From Acidobacteriota bacterium (GTDB lineage Bacteria; Acidobacteriota; Terriglobia; Terriglobales; Acidobacteriaceae): DNA of 64,000 nucleotides. Location: positions 1-64,000 of the forward strand of contig JAJYZC010000001.1 of NCBI GenBank assembly GCA_021800255.1. The letters run 5' to 3'. Both the position numbers and the translations under genes were made by a program. Of this stretch, positions 1 through 10,776 are shown one piece after another. The notes under the pieces were generated by a model that had not been told where the DNA came from, did not search any database, and was given only the letters and a program-made list of their open reading frames with translations. The stretch's first letter is position 1. Every line of letters starts with the position of its first letter.

Positions 1-161
1 TTTTGCCGTTTCCGCGTTGCAATACCTTGCAATAGAGTGGACACGGGAATTCGGACCAGGGGATAGGTTAAGATTTCGGCGGAGTCGTGGACCTGGGAGG
101 GGACATGACGATGCAGAAACAATGACTCGGCGCGCCCTGGGACTGGGGGGAATCGAAAAAA

Positions 162-236
162 TGGTGGCCAGGGACGGGATTGAACCGCCGACGCCGGCCT
201 TTTCAGGGCCGCGCTCTACCACTGAGCTACCTGGCC
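162..236 (-). tRNA. tRNA-Phe (anticodon GAA)
   Basis: Read on the minus strand, this is a full cloverleaf: a 7-bp acceptor stem (GGCCAGG with CCTGGCC), a D arm, an anticodon loop CTGAAAA giving GAA (complement of positions 202-204), and a T arm with the TTCAATC loop. The CCA end is encoded at 162-164. It decodes UUC/UUU. No other RNA gene is adjacent. Confidence 0.96.
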
Positions 237-659
237 GCAGTGCGGATTCTTCTGCTGCAATTACCTGCGCGGATTTCCGTGCCGCCGGCTGGAGCAACCT
301 CTCAAGGGGGATCGCTCACTAGGATGGCCAAGTCCACGGACATTGCGCTACAACAACTTTTCTAGAGTATAGCAACTCTCCAGAAGGCGGGACAAAGCCG
401 CCGTTTTTTCAGGAAGGGCCGGTTGAAAACGGATTTGCCCTCCGGAGCTGCGGAAAAAACCCTTGGCTTAGCAGCCCGTAATGCAAGTAGCGAATCTCCG
501 GCACGGTCTGGAGTGAACCGAAAGCGAGAGCGCTGCGGGTGAATCGCTCTTGTTGGCTGTTAGACAAGTATTCCTCGCAGTGGTTCACGAAAGACAGCAC
601 TGGAGTACACTTGCGGGTGTCGAAAAAATCTTGTAAATCCCGATCAAAAGGAGAGTCGA
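237..659. other. Intergenic, no gene recognised
   Basis: About 420 bases between the tRNA 5' end and the glycosidase. Short reading frames occur on both strands, but none has a convincing ribosome binding site or a family resemblance. An AAAGGAGAG-like Shine-Dalgarno just before 660 serves the next gene. The first 160 bases of the window likewise show nothing supportable. Confidence 0.5.
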
Positions 660-2504
660 ATGAACCCCCAATTATCCCGTCGTGCTTTTCTTCACGGCAG
701 CGCCGGAGCCCTGGGCTTTTCCGTGCTGGACCATCGCGCGCTGGCGGCTCATCTCTCTCCGGGCCGGCCCGGGGCTACAAAGCTGAGTCAGTTTTCCTAC
801 GGCGCGGTCGAGCTGCTGGAAGGACGGATGCTGGAGCAGTTCGAGGCTAACCACGAGTTTTTTCTGGCGCTGGATGAAGACTCGATGCTGCGGCCGTTTC
901 GCTCGAAGGCCGGACTGCCGGCGCCGGGCGCGAGGATGGGCGGATGGTACAGTTGGTCCGACGAGTTCGACCCGCCGAATAATATGACGGGCTATGTTCC
1001 AGGGCACTCGTGGGGGCAATACGTTTCGGCGCTGTCGCGGGCTTATGCAATCACGGGCAACCTGGCGACGCAAGCCAAGGTGTTCCGGCTGGTGCGCGAA
1101 TTTGCCCGCGCGATCTCTCCGAAGTTTTATGAAAACTATCCCCTGCCCTGCTACACGTTTGACAAGATCAACTATGGACTGAGTGACGCCCACCAGTTTG
1201 CCAAAGATCCGGCGGCGCTCCCGGCGCTGGCGCGGGCGACTGACGCCGTACTGCCCCATCTGCCGGCACATGCCGAGACACGCGCTGAGCAAAGAGCGAT
1301 GCCGCATCCGAACATCGCCTATACGTGGGACGAAAGCTATACGCTGCCGGAGAACTTATTCATTGCCTGGAAGCGGTCGGGTGACAACCGCTACTTCGAG
1401 ATGGCGCAGCGCTTTCTGCTGAATAAGCCCTATTTCGATCCGCTCGCGGAGGGAGACAACGCACTACCTGGCAAGCACGCCTACAGCCATGTTAACGCGT
1501 TGAGCTCAGCCTCGCAGGCTTACCTTGTGCTGGGAGACGAAAAGTATCTGCGGGCAGCGCGCAACGGGATGAACTTTGTGATTGAGCAAAGTTTTGCCAC
1601 CGGCGGATGGGGCCCGAACGAGACATTTGTGGAACCGGGCAGCGGCGTGCTAGGCAACAGCCTGACCTCGACGCACGCCAGCTTTGAGACGGGCTGCGGA
1701 TCCTTCGGGCACGCCAAGATCGTGCGCTATCTGATGCGGATTACGGGCGAAAGCATCTGGGGCGACAGCCTGGAGCGGGTCTTCTACAACGCGACCATGG
1801 GAGAGAAGCCGATTGAGGCAGGCGGTTTCAGCTTTTACTACTCGGACTACAACAATGATGGCGCCAAGGTCTATTACCCGCAGCCGTGGCCTTGTTGCTC
1901 GGGAACATTCCCGCAAGTGACGGCCGATTACGGGATCAGCTCATATTTCTATTCGCCCCAAGGCGTCTATGTGAACCTGTTCGTGCCGTCGCAGGTGAAG
2001 TTCCGGCAGAAGGGCACGCCGTTTTCGATTGAGCAGCGGACGAAATATCCCTACGCCAACGGCATTGCGATGCACGTGTGGGGCCAGAGCCCGCAGACCT
2101 TTACGATTGCGCTGCGCGTGCCGAAGTGGGCCGGCAAGAATACGGAGGTTTCGGTGAACGGAAGGCGGCAGCCGGCGGATGTGCGGCCAGGAGAATTTCT
2201 GGAACTGCGGCGTGAGTGGAAGAGCGGCGATGTGATTGAGTACTACATCGACCAGCCGATGCGCCTGGAAGCTGTGGATGCGCAGCACTCAAACATGCTG
2301 GCTCTGGTGCGCGGGCCGCTCGCGCTATTTGCAGTCAATTCGCCGCATAGCCGTTTTACGCGCCAGCAGTTGCTCGCGGCTGAGCAACAGGGCGCAAATG
2401 GGAGGGCCTGGAAAGCGAAATCCGCGACGGCGCCGGTGACCTTCAAGGCGTTTCCCGATCTGAGCGAACAGCAGTATCGGCTGTATCACGAAGTAGCGAT
2501 TTAA
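660..2504 (+). CDS. GH127 (DUF1680) family glycoside hydrolase, Tat-exported; probable beta-L-arabinofuranosidase
   Basis: A 614-residue protein of the GH127/DUF1680 family, whose characterised members remove beta-L-arabinofuranose with a zinc-bound cysteine nucleophile. The N-terminus carries a twin-arginine signal (SRRAFLHG at 6-13, then a hydrophobic stretch), so it is probably exported folded. The family's paired cysteines are at 412-413 (PWPCCSGTFPQ). The other expected zinc ligands, Glu and Cys, appear as E343 and C346 with two residues between them, whereas Bifidobacterium HypBA1 has one; substrate may therefore differ. The C-terminal third is the usual beta-sandwich. It stands alone, convergent with ilvC, with no neighbouring sugar genes. 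Family assignment is firm; the substrate is inferred. Confidence 0.85.
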   Translation: MNPQLSRRAFLHGSAGALGFSVLDHRALAAHLSPGRPGATKLSQFSYGAVELLEGRMLEQFEANHEFFLALDEDSMLRPFRSKAGLPAPGARMGGWYSWSDEFDPPNNMTGYVPGHSWGQYVSALSRAYAITGNLATQAKVFRLVREFARAISPKFYENYPLPCYTFDKINYGLSDAHQFAKDPAALPALARATDAVLPHLPAHAETRAEQRAMPHPNIAYTWDESYTLPENLFIAWKRSGDNRYFEMAQRFLLNKPYFDPLAEGDNALPGKHAYSHVNALSSASQAYLVLGDEKYLRAARNGMNFVIEQSFATGGWGPNETFVEPGSGVLGNSLTSTHASFETGCGSFGHAKIVRYLMRITGESIWGDSLERVFYNATMGEKPIEAGGFSFYYSDYNNDGAKVYYPQPWPCCSGTFPQVTADYGISSYFYSPQGVYVNLFVPSQVKFRQKGTPFSIEQRTKYPYANGIAMHVWGQSPQTFTIALRVPKWAGKNTEVSVNGRRQPADVRPGEFLELRREWKSGDVIEYYIDQPMRLEAVDAQHSNMLALVRGPLALFAVNSPHSRFTRQQLLAAEQQGANGRAWKAKSATAPVTFKAFPDLSEQQYRLYHEVAI

Positions 2505-2518
2505 GGGCAGTGCTGCTT

Positions 2519-2538
2519 GCGCCGTTCCGGGACGGCGC
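2519..2538. terminator. Hairpin between convergent genes
   Basis: A perfect 7-bp stem (GCGCCGT with ACGGCGC) and a 6-nt loop lie 15 nt after the glycosidase stop. There is no T tract, so the terminator role is only inferred from position between convergent genes. Confidence 0.35.
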
Positions 2539-2647
2539 CAGCAGAAGCGAGTAGAATCTCCAGCCATTGTACTGGAGAACCAACCACCCGCAAATCATCG
2601 CACGGCGGACCGGATAACAGGGCATTACGGACAAGCCTCCGGCCAAA

Positions 2648-2675
2648 AGCTGACATCTGATAGCTGGAGGCTGTC
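2648..2675. repeat. AGCTNNN heptad array, single arm, 3' of ilvC
   Basis: Four heptads in register (AGCTGAC, ATCTGAT, AGCTGGA, GGCTGTC) end five bases before the ilvC stop codon. It has the purine-type orientation seen at the 3' side of other genes in this cluster, but no opposing arm is visible towards the glycosidase. Confidence 0.65.
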
Positions 2676-2679
2676 TTTC

Positions 2680-4003
<1,324 letters not shown>

Positions 4004-4585
4004 TTAATCCGCTTCGCCGGCCACGTTTTTCTCGCGCGCTTCCGCGCTTTCATCCGCAGAACCGGCCGGGGTCACGGTCATCGCTTTAACGACGCTGCTC
4101 ACGTGATGGCCGCGCCGCATGGTCATCTTACCGCTGCGGCATATCTCCAGGATCCGTCCCTCGTCCTCGCGGAGTACCTCGATCAACCCTTCGATCTTGC
4201 TCTCCACGCCGGTCATCTCAATCATCAGCGATTCTGAGGTAAGATCGACGATACGGGCGCGGAAAACCTCCACCAGGTCGAAGATTTGTGCGCGGGTTTG
4301 CGGCGAGGCCGCCACTTTGATGAGCGCCAGCTCGCGCGTGACCGCCGGCGCCTGCGAAATGTCGTCCACATCCACGACGTTTTCCAGCTTAAACAGGCTG
4401 GCGCGGATGCGATGGCCGGCCTCAGCCGACGCCTCGCACACCAGCGTGATGCGCGACAACCCTGCTCGCTCGCTGCGCCCCACAGTCAGTGAGTTGATGT
4501 TGATGTTTAGCCGCCGGAACAGCGACGCCACGCGCGTCAGCACGCCCGGCTTGTCTTCCACGTAAACTACGAATGTGTGCAGCAT
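4004..4585 (-). CDS. ilvN: Acetolactate synthase small (regulatory) subunit
   Basis: The 193-residue regulatory subunit of acetohydroxyacid synthase. The N-terminal ACT domain (HTFVVYVEDKPGVLTRVASL at 3-22, then NININSL) binds valine in characterised enzymes and stimulates the large subunit. A second ferredoxin-like domain with MIEMTGVE at about 120-127 follows. The ATG at 4585 is preceded by GAGGAG with nine bases spacing, and that Shine-Dalgarno lies inside the AGCTNNN array at 4593-4627. It follows ilvB by 174 bp, the normal large-small subunit order. Confidence 0.96.
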   Translation of the reverse strand: MLHTFVVYVEDKPGVLTRVASLFRRLNININSLTVGRSERAGLSRITLVCEASAEAGHRIRASLFKLENVVDVDDISQAPAVTRELALIKVAASPQTRAQIFDLVEVFRARIVDLTSESLMIEMTGVESKIEGLIEVLREDEGRILEICRSGKMTMRRGHHVSSVVKAMTVTPAGSADESAEAREKNVAGEAD

Positions 4586-4592
4586 AAAGACC

Positions 4593-4754
4593 AGCTCCTC
4601 GCTCTCAGCTTTCAGCTCTCAACTCTCTCCGGTGTTACGGAGTCATCAACTTTCCGATAGAATTTTCGGCCCTCCCGGGAGGCTGGTTTTCAACCGCCGC
4701 GGCAAGTGCTGCACAACGCAGCTAAAAGCTGAAGGTTGATAGCTGAAAGCTGTC
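4593..4754. repeat. Inverted AGCTNNN heptad arrays between ilvB and ilvN
   Basis: The left arm, 4593-4627, is five heptads of pyrimidine type (AGCTCCT, CGCTCTC, AGCTTTC, AGCTCTC, AACTCTC). The right arm, 4720-4754, is five heptads of purine type (AGCTAAA, AGCTGAA, GGTTGAT, AGCTGAA, AGCTGTC). The arms are imperfect reverse complements separated by 92 bases. In the mRNA one arm starts about six bases after the ilvB stop and the other holds the ilvN ribosome binding site. Confidence 0.75.
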
Positions 4755-4759
4755 TTTCC

Positions 4760-6532
4760 TTACTCGTCCGCCGTCTCTTCCAGCGGATCCTTCACGCGCT
4801 TGCCCGGGCGCCGGATCATCTCGTGCAGTGCGCTGCCGGCCGGAATCATCGGATACACCGCATCTTCCTTTTCCACCTGGAAGTCGATCAGATAGGGCCC
4901 AGCCGCCGACCGCGCCGCGGCGACGGCCTCGGCCACCTCGGCGCGCTTATGCACAGCCCGCGCCGCAATGCCGTGTGCGCCGGCCAGCTTCACGAAGTCC
5001 GGACACACCAGCGGCGTGGCTTCGTAGTTGCGCTCGTAGAAAAACTCCTGCCACTGCCGCACCATGCCCAGGTAGCCGTTGTTGATGAGCGCGATGTTGA
5101 TCTTGATCTTCTCCTGGACGATGGTGGCCAGCTCGGCCGCCGTCATCTGGAACCCGCCGTCGCCGGCGACCACCCAAACCTCCTTCTCCGGGCAGGCGAT
5201 CTTAGCGCCGATGGCCGCGGGCAGCGCGAATCCCATCGTCCCCAGCCCGCCGGAGGTGATGAGCGTGCGCGGCCGTTCGTGCCGGAAGTACTGCGCCTCC
5301 CACATCTGGTGCTGGCCTACGTCCGTCACCACGACGGCGTCGCCGCCGGTCATGCGCCACAGGTCGTGCATTACGTGCGCCGCATAGAGGTGTCCCATGT
5401 CGGGCAGGTTCTTGATGTCGTGCACGGCCACCGCGCCCTTGCTGGCCTCGATGGCCTTCAACCACGCCGCGCCGTCGCGGCCTGCAATGCGCGGCAGCAA
5501 CTGCTCCAGCACCTCAGCCAGATCGCCCACCAGGGCCACATCCACCTTGACGTTCTTATTGATCTCCGCCGGATCGACCTCGATGTGAATCTTCTTGGCC
5601 TTGAGCGCGTAGGTCGCAGGCGTTCCGGTCACCCGGTCATCGAAGCGCATTCCGCAGGCGATGAGCAGATCGGCTTCCTGAATAGCGTCATTCACCCATG
5701 CCTCGCCGTGCATGCCCATCATGCCCAGGTTGAGCGGGTGCGAGGCCGGGAATCCGCCCAGTCCCAGCAGCGTAAGGGCCACGGGAATCTGCGCGCGCTC
5801 GGCAAGCGTGCGCACCTGTTCCATGGCGCCCGACTCCATGACTCCGTGGCCGGCTAAAATCACCGGCCGTTTCGCATTGCGGATCAGCTCCGCGGCCTGG
5901 TCCAGCCCTGAGTCCTCCACGCGCAGCATGGGGTGCGGCCGGTACGGGCGCGGCTTGGCGGCTTCGAAGTTGAAGTTGGCCGAGCCCTGCTGTGCATCCT
6001 TGGTAATGTCCACCAGCACCGGGCCGGGACGGCCGGAACGCGCAATCTGAAAGGCGTGGCGCAGCGTCGCGGCAACGTCCTCGGTCCGCGTCACGAGAAA
6101 GTTGTGTTTGGTAATGGGCAGCGTCACGCCGGTGATGTCCACCTCTTGAAAGGCATCGGTGCCCAGCACGCGCGTGGGCACGTTGCCGGTGACGCACACC
6201 ATGGGAATGGAATCGAGCATCGCGGTGGCTATCCCGGTCACCAGGTTCGTTGCGCCCGGACCGCTGGTGGCCATGGCTACGCCCACCCTCCCGGAGGCGC
6301 GCGCGTAGCCGTCGGCCATGTGCGCCGCGCCCTGCTCGTGCCGAACCAGGATGTGCCGTATAGGAAACTTGCGCAGCGCGTCGTAGACCGGCAGAATCGC
6401 GCCTCCCGGATAGCCGAAGACGTCCGTCACGCCCTCGCCGGCCAGCGTAGCCCACAAAATCTCCGCGCCGGTCAGCGGCGTCGGCGTGGTCAGGTGTGCA
6501 GTTGATGATTGCGAGTTCCCGTTCGTTGCCAT
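4760..6532 (-). CDS. ilvB: Acetolactate synthase large (catalytic) subunit
   Basis: Thiamine-diphosphate enzyme that condenses pyruvate with pyruvate or 2-oxobutyrate, the committed step to valine, leucine and isoleucine. The N-terminal PYR domain has GYPGGAILPVYDAL and the catalytic glutamate in VRHEQGAAHMADGYARA. A central FAD/nucleotide-like domain spans about 215-350. The C-terminal PP domain carries GDGGFQMTAAEL and the conserved NNGYLGMVRQWQ stretch. The ATG at 6532 (MATNGNSQ) is preferred because GGGAG lies eight bases ahead; the in-frame ATG at 6538 would be only two bases from it. An inverted heptad array begins about 20 bases upstream. Confidence 0.96.
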   Translation of the reverse strand: MATNGNSQSSTAHLTTPTPLTGAEILWATLAGEGVTDVFGYPGGAILPVYDALRKFPIRHILVRHEQGAAHMADGYARASGRVGVAMATSGPGATNLVTGIATAMLDSIPMVCVTGNVPTRVLGTDAFQEVDITGVTLPITKHNFLVTRTEDVAATLRHAFQIARSGRPGPVLVDITKDAQQGSANFNFEAAKPRPYRPHPMLRVEDSGLDQAAELIRNAKRPVILAGHGVMESGAMEQVRTLAERAQIPVALTLLGLGGFPASHPLNLGMMGMHGEAWVNDAIQEADLLIACGMRFDDRVTGTPATYALKAKKIHIEVDPAEINKNVKVDVALVGDLAEVLEQLLPRIAGRDGAAWLKAIEASKGAVAVHDIKNLPDMGHLYAAHVMHDLWRMTGGDAVVVTDVGQHQMWEAQYFRHERPRTLITSGGLGTMGFALPAAIGAKIACPEKEVWVVAGDGGFQMTAAELATIVQEKIKINIALINNGYLGMVRQWQEFFYERNYEATPLVCPDFVKLAGAHGIAARAVHKRAEVAEAVAAARSAAGPYLIDFQVEKEDAVYPMIPAGSALHEMIRRPGKRVKDPLEETADE

Positions 6533-6550
6533 CGTCATGACTCCCTTCTC

Positions 6551-6710
6551 AGCTTTCAGCTCTCAGCCTTCAGCTTTCAGCCTCTGTTTGCATGATCCCG
6601 TTGATTCGCCGATCCGATTCCCGTTACGCTGCGCAGATCCAATTGCAACCGAGGCAGCTTGGTCTGCTAGAGATTAGCTAATAGCTGAAAGCTAAAAGCT
6701 AACGGCTGCG
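6551..6710. repeat. Inverted AGCTNNN heptad arrays between ilvD and ilvB
   Basis: Left arm 6551-6585: AGCTTTC, AGCTCTC, AGCCTTC, AGCTTTC, AGCCTCT. Right arm 6676-6710: AGCTAAT, AGCTGAA, AGCTAAA, AGCTAAC, GGCTGCG. The spacer is 90 bases and has no evident similarity to the spacers of the other three gaps. The right arm ends two bases from the ilvD stop codon. Confidence 0.78.
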
Positions 6711-6712
6711 TC

Positions 6713-8401
6713 TTACGTCGTTGCCCCTTCCGACGCCGACTTGACGCGATCCACGTACTTGCGGAAGACGCCCTGTGGCCAGCGCAGCGCGGGCGGCTTG
6801 AAGTCCTTGAGCCGCGCCTTCATCTCCGCGTCGCTGATCTCCACATTCAGTGTGCGCTTGGCAATGTCGAAGGCGATGATGTCGCCCTCGCGCACGGCGG
6901 CAATCGGTCCGCCCACGAAGGCTTCGGGCGCCACGTGGCCCGCGGTGAATCCCCGCGTCGCGCCGCTGAAGCGTCCGTCGGTCAACAGAGCCACCTGGGC
7001 GCTCAGCTCCGCATTGGAACTGATCGCCGCCGTCACTTGCAGCATCTCGCGCATGCCCGGCCCGCCCTTGGGGCCTTCATAGCGAATCACGATCACGTCG
7101 CCCGGCTTGATGCCGCCTGCTTGCACAACCTTGAAGCAATCCTCCTCGCAGTCGAAGACGCGCGCCGGCCCGCGATGCTCGTACTTGCCCGCAGCGGCGA
7201 TCTTCATCACGCAGCCTTCGGGCGCAAGGTTGCCTTTCAGAATCACCAGGCCGCCGTTGGGCTTGATGGGGTTTTTAAAGGTGTGGATCACCACCTGGCC
7301 CGGCGTCTCCCTGGCCAGCGCGGCCTCTTCGGCCAGCGTTTTGCCACTTACCGTCAGCGCTGAGCCATCGGCGTAGCCGGCGTCGATCATCCGTTTGGCC
7401 AGCAGGCGCGAGCCGCCCGCCGCCTGATAATCGGAAGCTACGTACTTGCCGGCCGGCGTCAGATCGCAGATATACGGCGTGCGCCGGGAGATGGCGTCGA
7501 AGTCGTCGATGTTCAGCGCGATCCCCATCTCCCGCGCGATAGCCAGCAGATGCAGCACGGCGTTGGTCGAGCCTCCGCTGGCCGCCACGCTGGCAATGGT
7601 GTTTTCCAGCGATTTGCGGGTGATGATCTGCGACGGCCTGCGGTTGGCGCGCACCGCGTCCATCAGGATGTGGCCCGCTTTGCGCGTGGCCTCAAGTTTG
7701 CTTACCGCTGTCGCGGGCACACCCGAAAGTTCAATCGGAGAAATGCCCAGGATTTCGCCGCTCATGGCCATGGTGTTGGCCGTGAACTGCCCGCCGCAAG
7801 CGCCCGCGCCGGGACACGCACTTGCTTCCAACGCCTCCAGGCGGGCTTCGTCGATGCGCCCAGCCGCATAGGAACCGATGCCCTCAAAAACATCCTGGAT
7901 GGTGATGTCGATTTTTTCACCGTTGGGGCCGTCCAGTTTGCCCGGCGCAATCGATCCGCCGTAATACATCATGCCGGGAATATCGAGCCGGCACAGGGCC
8001 ATGATGATGCCGGGCATATTCTTGTCGCAGCCACCGATGCCCACCAGGCCGTCGAATTGATTGCCGCGCGCCACCAATTCAATGGAATCGGCGATCACCT
8101 CGCGCGAGACCAGCGAGGCCTTCATTCCCTGTGTGCCCATAGTGATGCCGTCGTTGATGGTGATGGTGTTGAACTCCATGGGTGTGCCGCCCGCCTCGCG
8201 AATGCCCTCCTTCAACGCCTCCGCAATTCCGCGCAGATGCACGTTGCAGGTGCCGATTTCGGTCCAGGTGTTGGCGACGCCGATGATCGGCTTGTGCAGA
8301 TCCTCTTTCTTGAATCCTGCCCCGCGAAAATACGACCGCGCTGCCGCACGGCTCGGCCCTTCGGTTAACGGAATGCTCTGTCGTTTGCCTTCGATCGTCA
8401 T
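6713..8401 (-). CDS. ilvD: Dihydroxy-acid dehydratase
   Basis: Iron-sulfur dehydratase of the IlvD/Edd family that makes the 2-oxoacid precursors of valine and isoleucine. The 562 residues match the family. Cluster-binding cysteines lie in GGCDKNMPG (about 122-130) and [18 protein letters not shown] (about 193-210). The C-terminal [22 protein letters not shown] motif region is intact. The ATG at 8401 follows GGGAG by three bases, a short spacing. It sits between leuD and ilvB, with heptad arrays on both sides. Confidence 0.96.
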   Translation of the reverse strand: MTIEGKRQSIPLTEGPSRAAARSYFRGAGFKKEDLHKPIIGVANTWTEIGTCNVHLRGIAEALKEGIREAGGTPMEFNTITINDGITMGTQGMKASLVSREVIADSIELVARGNQFDGLVGIGGCDKNMPGIIMALCRLDIPGMMYYGGSIAPGKLDGPNGEKIDITIQDVFEGIGSYAAGRIDEARLEALEASACPGAGACGGQFTANTMAMSGEILGISPIELSGVPATAVSKLEATRKAGHILMDAVRANRRPSQIITRKSLENTIASVAASGGSTNAVLHLLAIAREMGIALNIDDFDAISRRTPYICDLTPAGKYVASDYQAAGGSRLLAKRMIDAGYADGSALTVSGKTLAEEAALARETPGQVVIHTFKNPIKPNGGLVILKGNLAPEGCVMKIAAAGKYEHRGPARVFDCEEDCFKVVQAGGIKPGDVIVIRYEGPKGGPGMREMLQVTAAISSNAELSAQVALLTDGRFSGATRGFTAGHVAPEAFVGGPIAAVREGDIIAFDIAKRTLNVEISDAEMKARLKDFKPPALRWPQGVFRKYVDRVKSASEGATT

Positions 8402-8422
8402 TGGCTCCCTTCGTTCGCTGCG

Positions 8423-8580
8423 AGCTTTTAGCTGTTAGCTTTTAGCTTGTTTGTGCTGCCGTTAGCCCTATCAATGAATCAATCCGAAAATGCGGTCGGT
8501 TATTGTTCTTCGCCGCCTGCTGAAGCTGCATGTTCCACCGCGATGAGCTGAAAGCTAAAAGCTAACAGCTAATAGCTGCT
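8423..8580. repeat. Inverted AGCTNNN heptad arrays between leuD and ilvD
   Basis: Left arm 8423-8450: AGCTTTT, AGCTGTT, AGCTTTT, AGCTTGT. Right arm 8546-8580: AGCTGAA, AGCTAAA, AGCTAAC, AGCTAAT, AGCTGCT. The spacer is 95 bases. The right arm runs over the leuD stop and supplies its last codons, so the array has invaded the end of a coding region. Confidence 0.78.
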
Positions 8581-9189
8581 TTTCGCCTTCAGCCATACCG
8601 CCCGGTCGTGCCCGGCCTCGAACTTGTCTAGCTCCGCCGCGTGCCGCAGCGTGAGCCCAATATCGTCAAGCCCCTCGAGCAAACAGAACTTGCGGAAGGG
8701 ATCGATTTCGAACCTGGCGCTGAAGCCGCGCCCGTCGGTCACCGTCTGCGCTTCGAGCGAGACGGTCAGTTGATAACCCGGGATCGTCTTCGCATTCTGG
8801 AGCAGCGTATTCACCTCGTTCTCGCTCAGCGGCGCCAGCACAATCCCGTTCTTGCCGGCGTTGGAGAAGAAGATGTCGGCAAACGTAGGCGCGATCACCA
8901 CGCGGAAGCCGTAGTCGCTCAGCGCCCAGGCGGCGTGCTCACGGCTCGATCCGCAGCCGAAGTTCTTGCCCGCGACCAAAATCTTCGCGTTCTTGTAACG
9001 CGGATCGTTGAGCACGAACGCCGGGTCGGGCTCGCCGGCCGCCGTGCGCCGCCAGTCGAAGAACAAAAAGTCCCCGTAGCCAGTGCGCTCGATGCGCTTC
9101 AAAAACTGCTTAGGAATGATCTGGTCGGTATCCACGTTCGCGCGGTCCAGCGGCGCGGCCAGCGCGGTCAAGGTGCGAAAGGGTTCCAT
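8569..9189 (-). CDS. leuD: 3-isopropylmalate dehydratase small subunit
   Basis: The swivel-domain subunit of isopropylmalate isomerase, which works with LeuC on the second step of leucine synthesis. The 206-residue length is normal for bacterial LeuD; the N-terminus reads TALAAPLDRANVDTDQIIPKQFL, and the substrate-loop motif GCGSSREHAAWAL is at about 78-90. Its ATG overlaps the leuC stop by one base (TAATG), so the two subunits are translationally coupled. The final residues KSSY are encoded by an AGCTNNN heptad array. Confidence 0.96.
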   Translation of the reverse strand: MEPFRTLTALAAPLDRANVDTDQIIPKQFLKRIERTGYGDFLFFDWRRTAAGEPDPAFVLNDPRYKNAKILVAGKNFGCGSSREHAAWALSDYGFRVVIAPTFADIFFSNAGKNGIVLAPLSENEVNTLLQNAKTIPGYQLTVSLEAQTVTDGRGFSARFEIDPFRKFCLLEGLDDIGLTLRHAAELDKFEAGHDRAVWLKAKSSY

Positions 9190-10607
9190 TACGCCTTCAC
9201 CTCCCAGTTGCGAATGTCCACAAAATGGCCGGCAATCGCGGCCGCCGCGGCCATCTCCGGCGAGACCAGGTGCGTGCGCCCGCCGCGCCCCTGACGGCCC
9301 TCAAAGTTGCGGTTGCTCGTAGAGGCGCACCGCTCGCCGGGAGACAGAATGTCGGGATTCATGCCCAGGCACATCGAGCAGCCCGGCTCGCGCCAATCAA
9401 ATCCCGCCTCGCGGAAGATGCGGTCCAGGCCTTCCTGCTCCGCCTGCGCCTTCACCTGCTGCGAACCGGGAACCACCATCGCGTTTACGCGCTTTGCAAC
9501 CTTGTGGCCAGCCGCAATCCGCGCCGCCGCGCGCAAATCCTCAATGCGCGAGTTCGTGCACGAGCCGATGAACACACGATCAATCTCAATGGCGGCCAGC
9601 GGAGTCTTCGCTTTCAAACCCATGTACTCCAGCGCCCGCTCCCATCCCTTGCGCTCTTGCTCGTTCGCCGCCGTCGCCGGATCGGGTACCGCAGCGGTTA
9701 TGGGCGCCACCATGCCGGGGCTTGTTCCCCAACTCACATACGGAACCAGCGTGGCCGCGTCAATCGTCAGCTCGCGGTCGAACTTCGCACCCGGATCCGA
9801 AGGCAGCTTGCTCCACTCCTTCACCGCGCGTTCCCACGCCTCCCCTTTGGGACTGAAGCGGCGCCCCTGCAAATACGCAAACGTGGTCTCGTCGGGTGCG
9901 ATCATGCCCGCCCGCGCGCCGGCCTCGATACTCATGTTGCAGATGGTCATGCGCCCTTCCATCGAGAGCGACCGGATCGCCGGGCCGGCATACTCGATTA
10001 CGTGACCAGTTCCGCCGTCTGTGCCGATCGTGCCGATAATCGCCAGGATGATGTCTTTGGCCGTCACGCCCAGCGGCAGCTTGCCCTCAACCGCGATGCG
10101 GAAGGTCTTCGGCTTCTGCTGCGGCAAGGTCTGCGTAGCCAGCACATGCTCCACCTCGCTGGTGCCGATGCCGAAGGCCAGCGCGCCAAAGGCGCCGTGC
10201 GTCGCGGTGTGCGAGTCGCCGCACACAATCGTCATACCCGGCTTCGTAAGCCCCAACTCCGGCCCGATCACGTGTACAATTCCCTGCTCCCGCGAGTTCA
10301 CGTCGTAGAGCTCAATGCCGAACTCCGCGCAGTTGGCGCGCAGGGTGGCGATCTGCGTGGCCGCGATCTGGTCCACAATGTTCAGCCGTCCTTCGAGGGT
10401 GGTCGGCACATTGTGATCGACTGTCGCTACTGTGCGATCGGGCCGGCGCACCTTGCGCCCCGCCAGCCGCAACCCCTCGAAAGCCTGCGGGGAGGTGACC
10501 TCATGCACCAGTTGCAGGTCGATATAGAGCAGCGCCGGCTCGCCCTTGGGCTCAACCACCACGTGCCGCTCCCAAACCTTTTCGAACAATGTCTTGGGTT
10601 CGCCCAT
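9189..10607 (-). CDS. leuC: 3-isopropylmalate dehydratase large subunit
   Basis: Aconitase-family [4Fe-4S] subunit that isomerises 2- to 3-isopropylmalate with LeuD. The 472-residue length is typical. Cluster cysteines are visible in [14 protein letters not shown] and the [10 protein letters not shown] pair; [19 protein letters not shown] is the usual active-site segment. The ATG at 10607 is preferred over a TTG three bases upstream because AGGAG lies eight bases ahead of it. Downstream leuD overlaps by one base. Confidence 0.97.
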   Translation of the reverse strand: MGEPKTLFEKVWERHVVVEPKGEPALLYIDLQLVHEVTSPQAFEGLRLAGRKVRRPDRTVATVDHNVPTTLEGRLNIVDQIAATQIATLRANCAEFGIELYDVNSREQGIVHVIGPELGLTKPGMTIVCGDSHTATHGAFGALAFGIGTSEVEHVLATQTLPQQKPKTFRIAVEGKLPLGVTAKDIILAIIGTIGTDGGTGHVIEYAGPAIRSLSMEGRMTICNMSIEAGARAGMIAPDETTFAYLQGRRFSPKGEAWERAVKEWSKLPSDPGAKFDRELTIDAATLVPYVSWGTSPGMVAPITAAVPDPATAANEQERKGWERALEYMGLKAKTPLAAIEIDRVFIGSCTNSRIEDLRAAARIAAGHKVAKRVNAMVVPGSQQVKAQAEQEGLDRIFREAGFDWREPGCSMCLGMNPDILSPGERCASTSNRNFEGRQGRGGRTHLVSPEMAAAAAIAGHFVDIRNWEVKA

Positions 10608-10625
10608 CAATGTCGCTCCTAAAAT

Positions 10626-10776
10626 AGCCTTCTGCCTTCAGCTTTTGCTTTGCTGATTGCGACTCTCACTTTCCCCAGAGGCTATCGATGCTTTGCCGTG
10701 ATCGATACCTTTCGCCCTTCCGCAAAAAACCGGCGTCCTATAGCTGATAGCTGCGGGCTGAAAGCTGAAAGCTCTT
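10626..10776. repeat. Inverted AGCTNNN heptad arrays between leuB and leuC
   Basis: The left arm is degenerate (10626-10646: AGCCTTC, TGCCTTC, AGCTTTT). The right arm, 10742-10776, reads AGCTGAT, AGCTGCG, GGCTGAA, AGCTGAA, AGCTCTT and overlaps the leuB stop codon. The spacer is 95 bases, the same size as in the other gaps. Confidence 0.68.

Noticed and set aside
4593-4754. Rho-independent terminators in the heptad-array gaps
   Set aside because: The 90-nt loop and the absence of T tracts do not fit intrinsic terminators, and the arms overlap start regions of downstream genes.
4760-5857. Long plus-strand frame opposite ilvB (373 codons), with similar ones opposite leuC, feoB and the giant gene
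   Set aside because: These are GC-skew shadows of well-conserved enzymes, rich in Arg/His/Ala and without family motifs.
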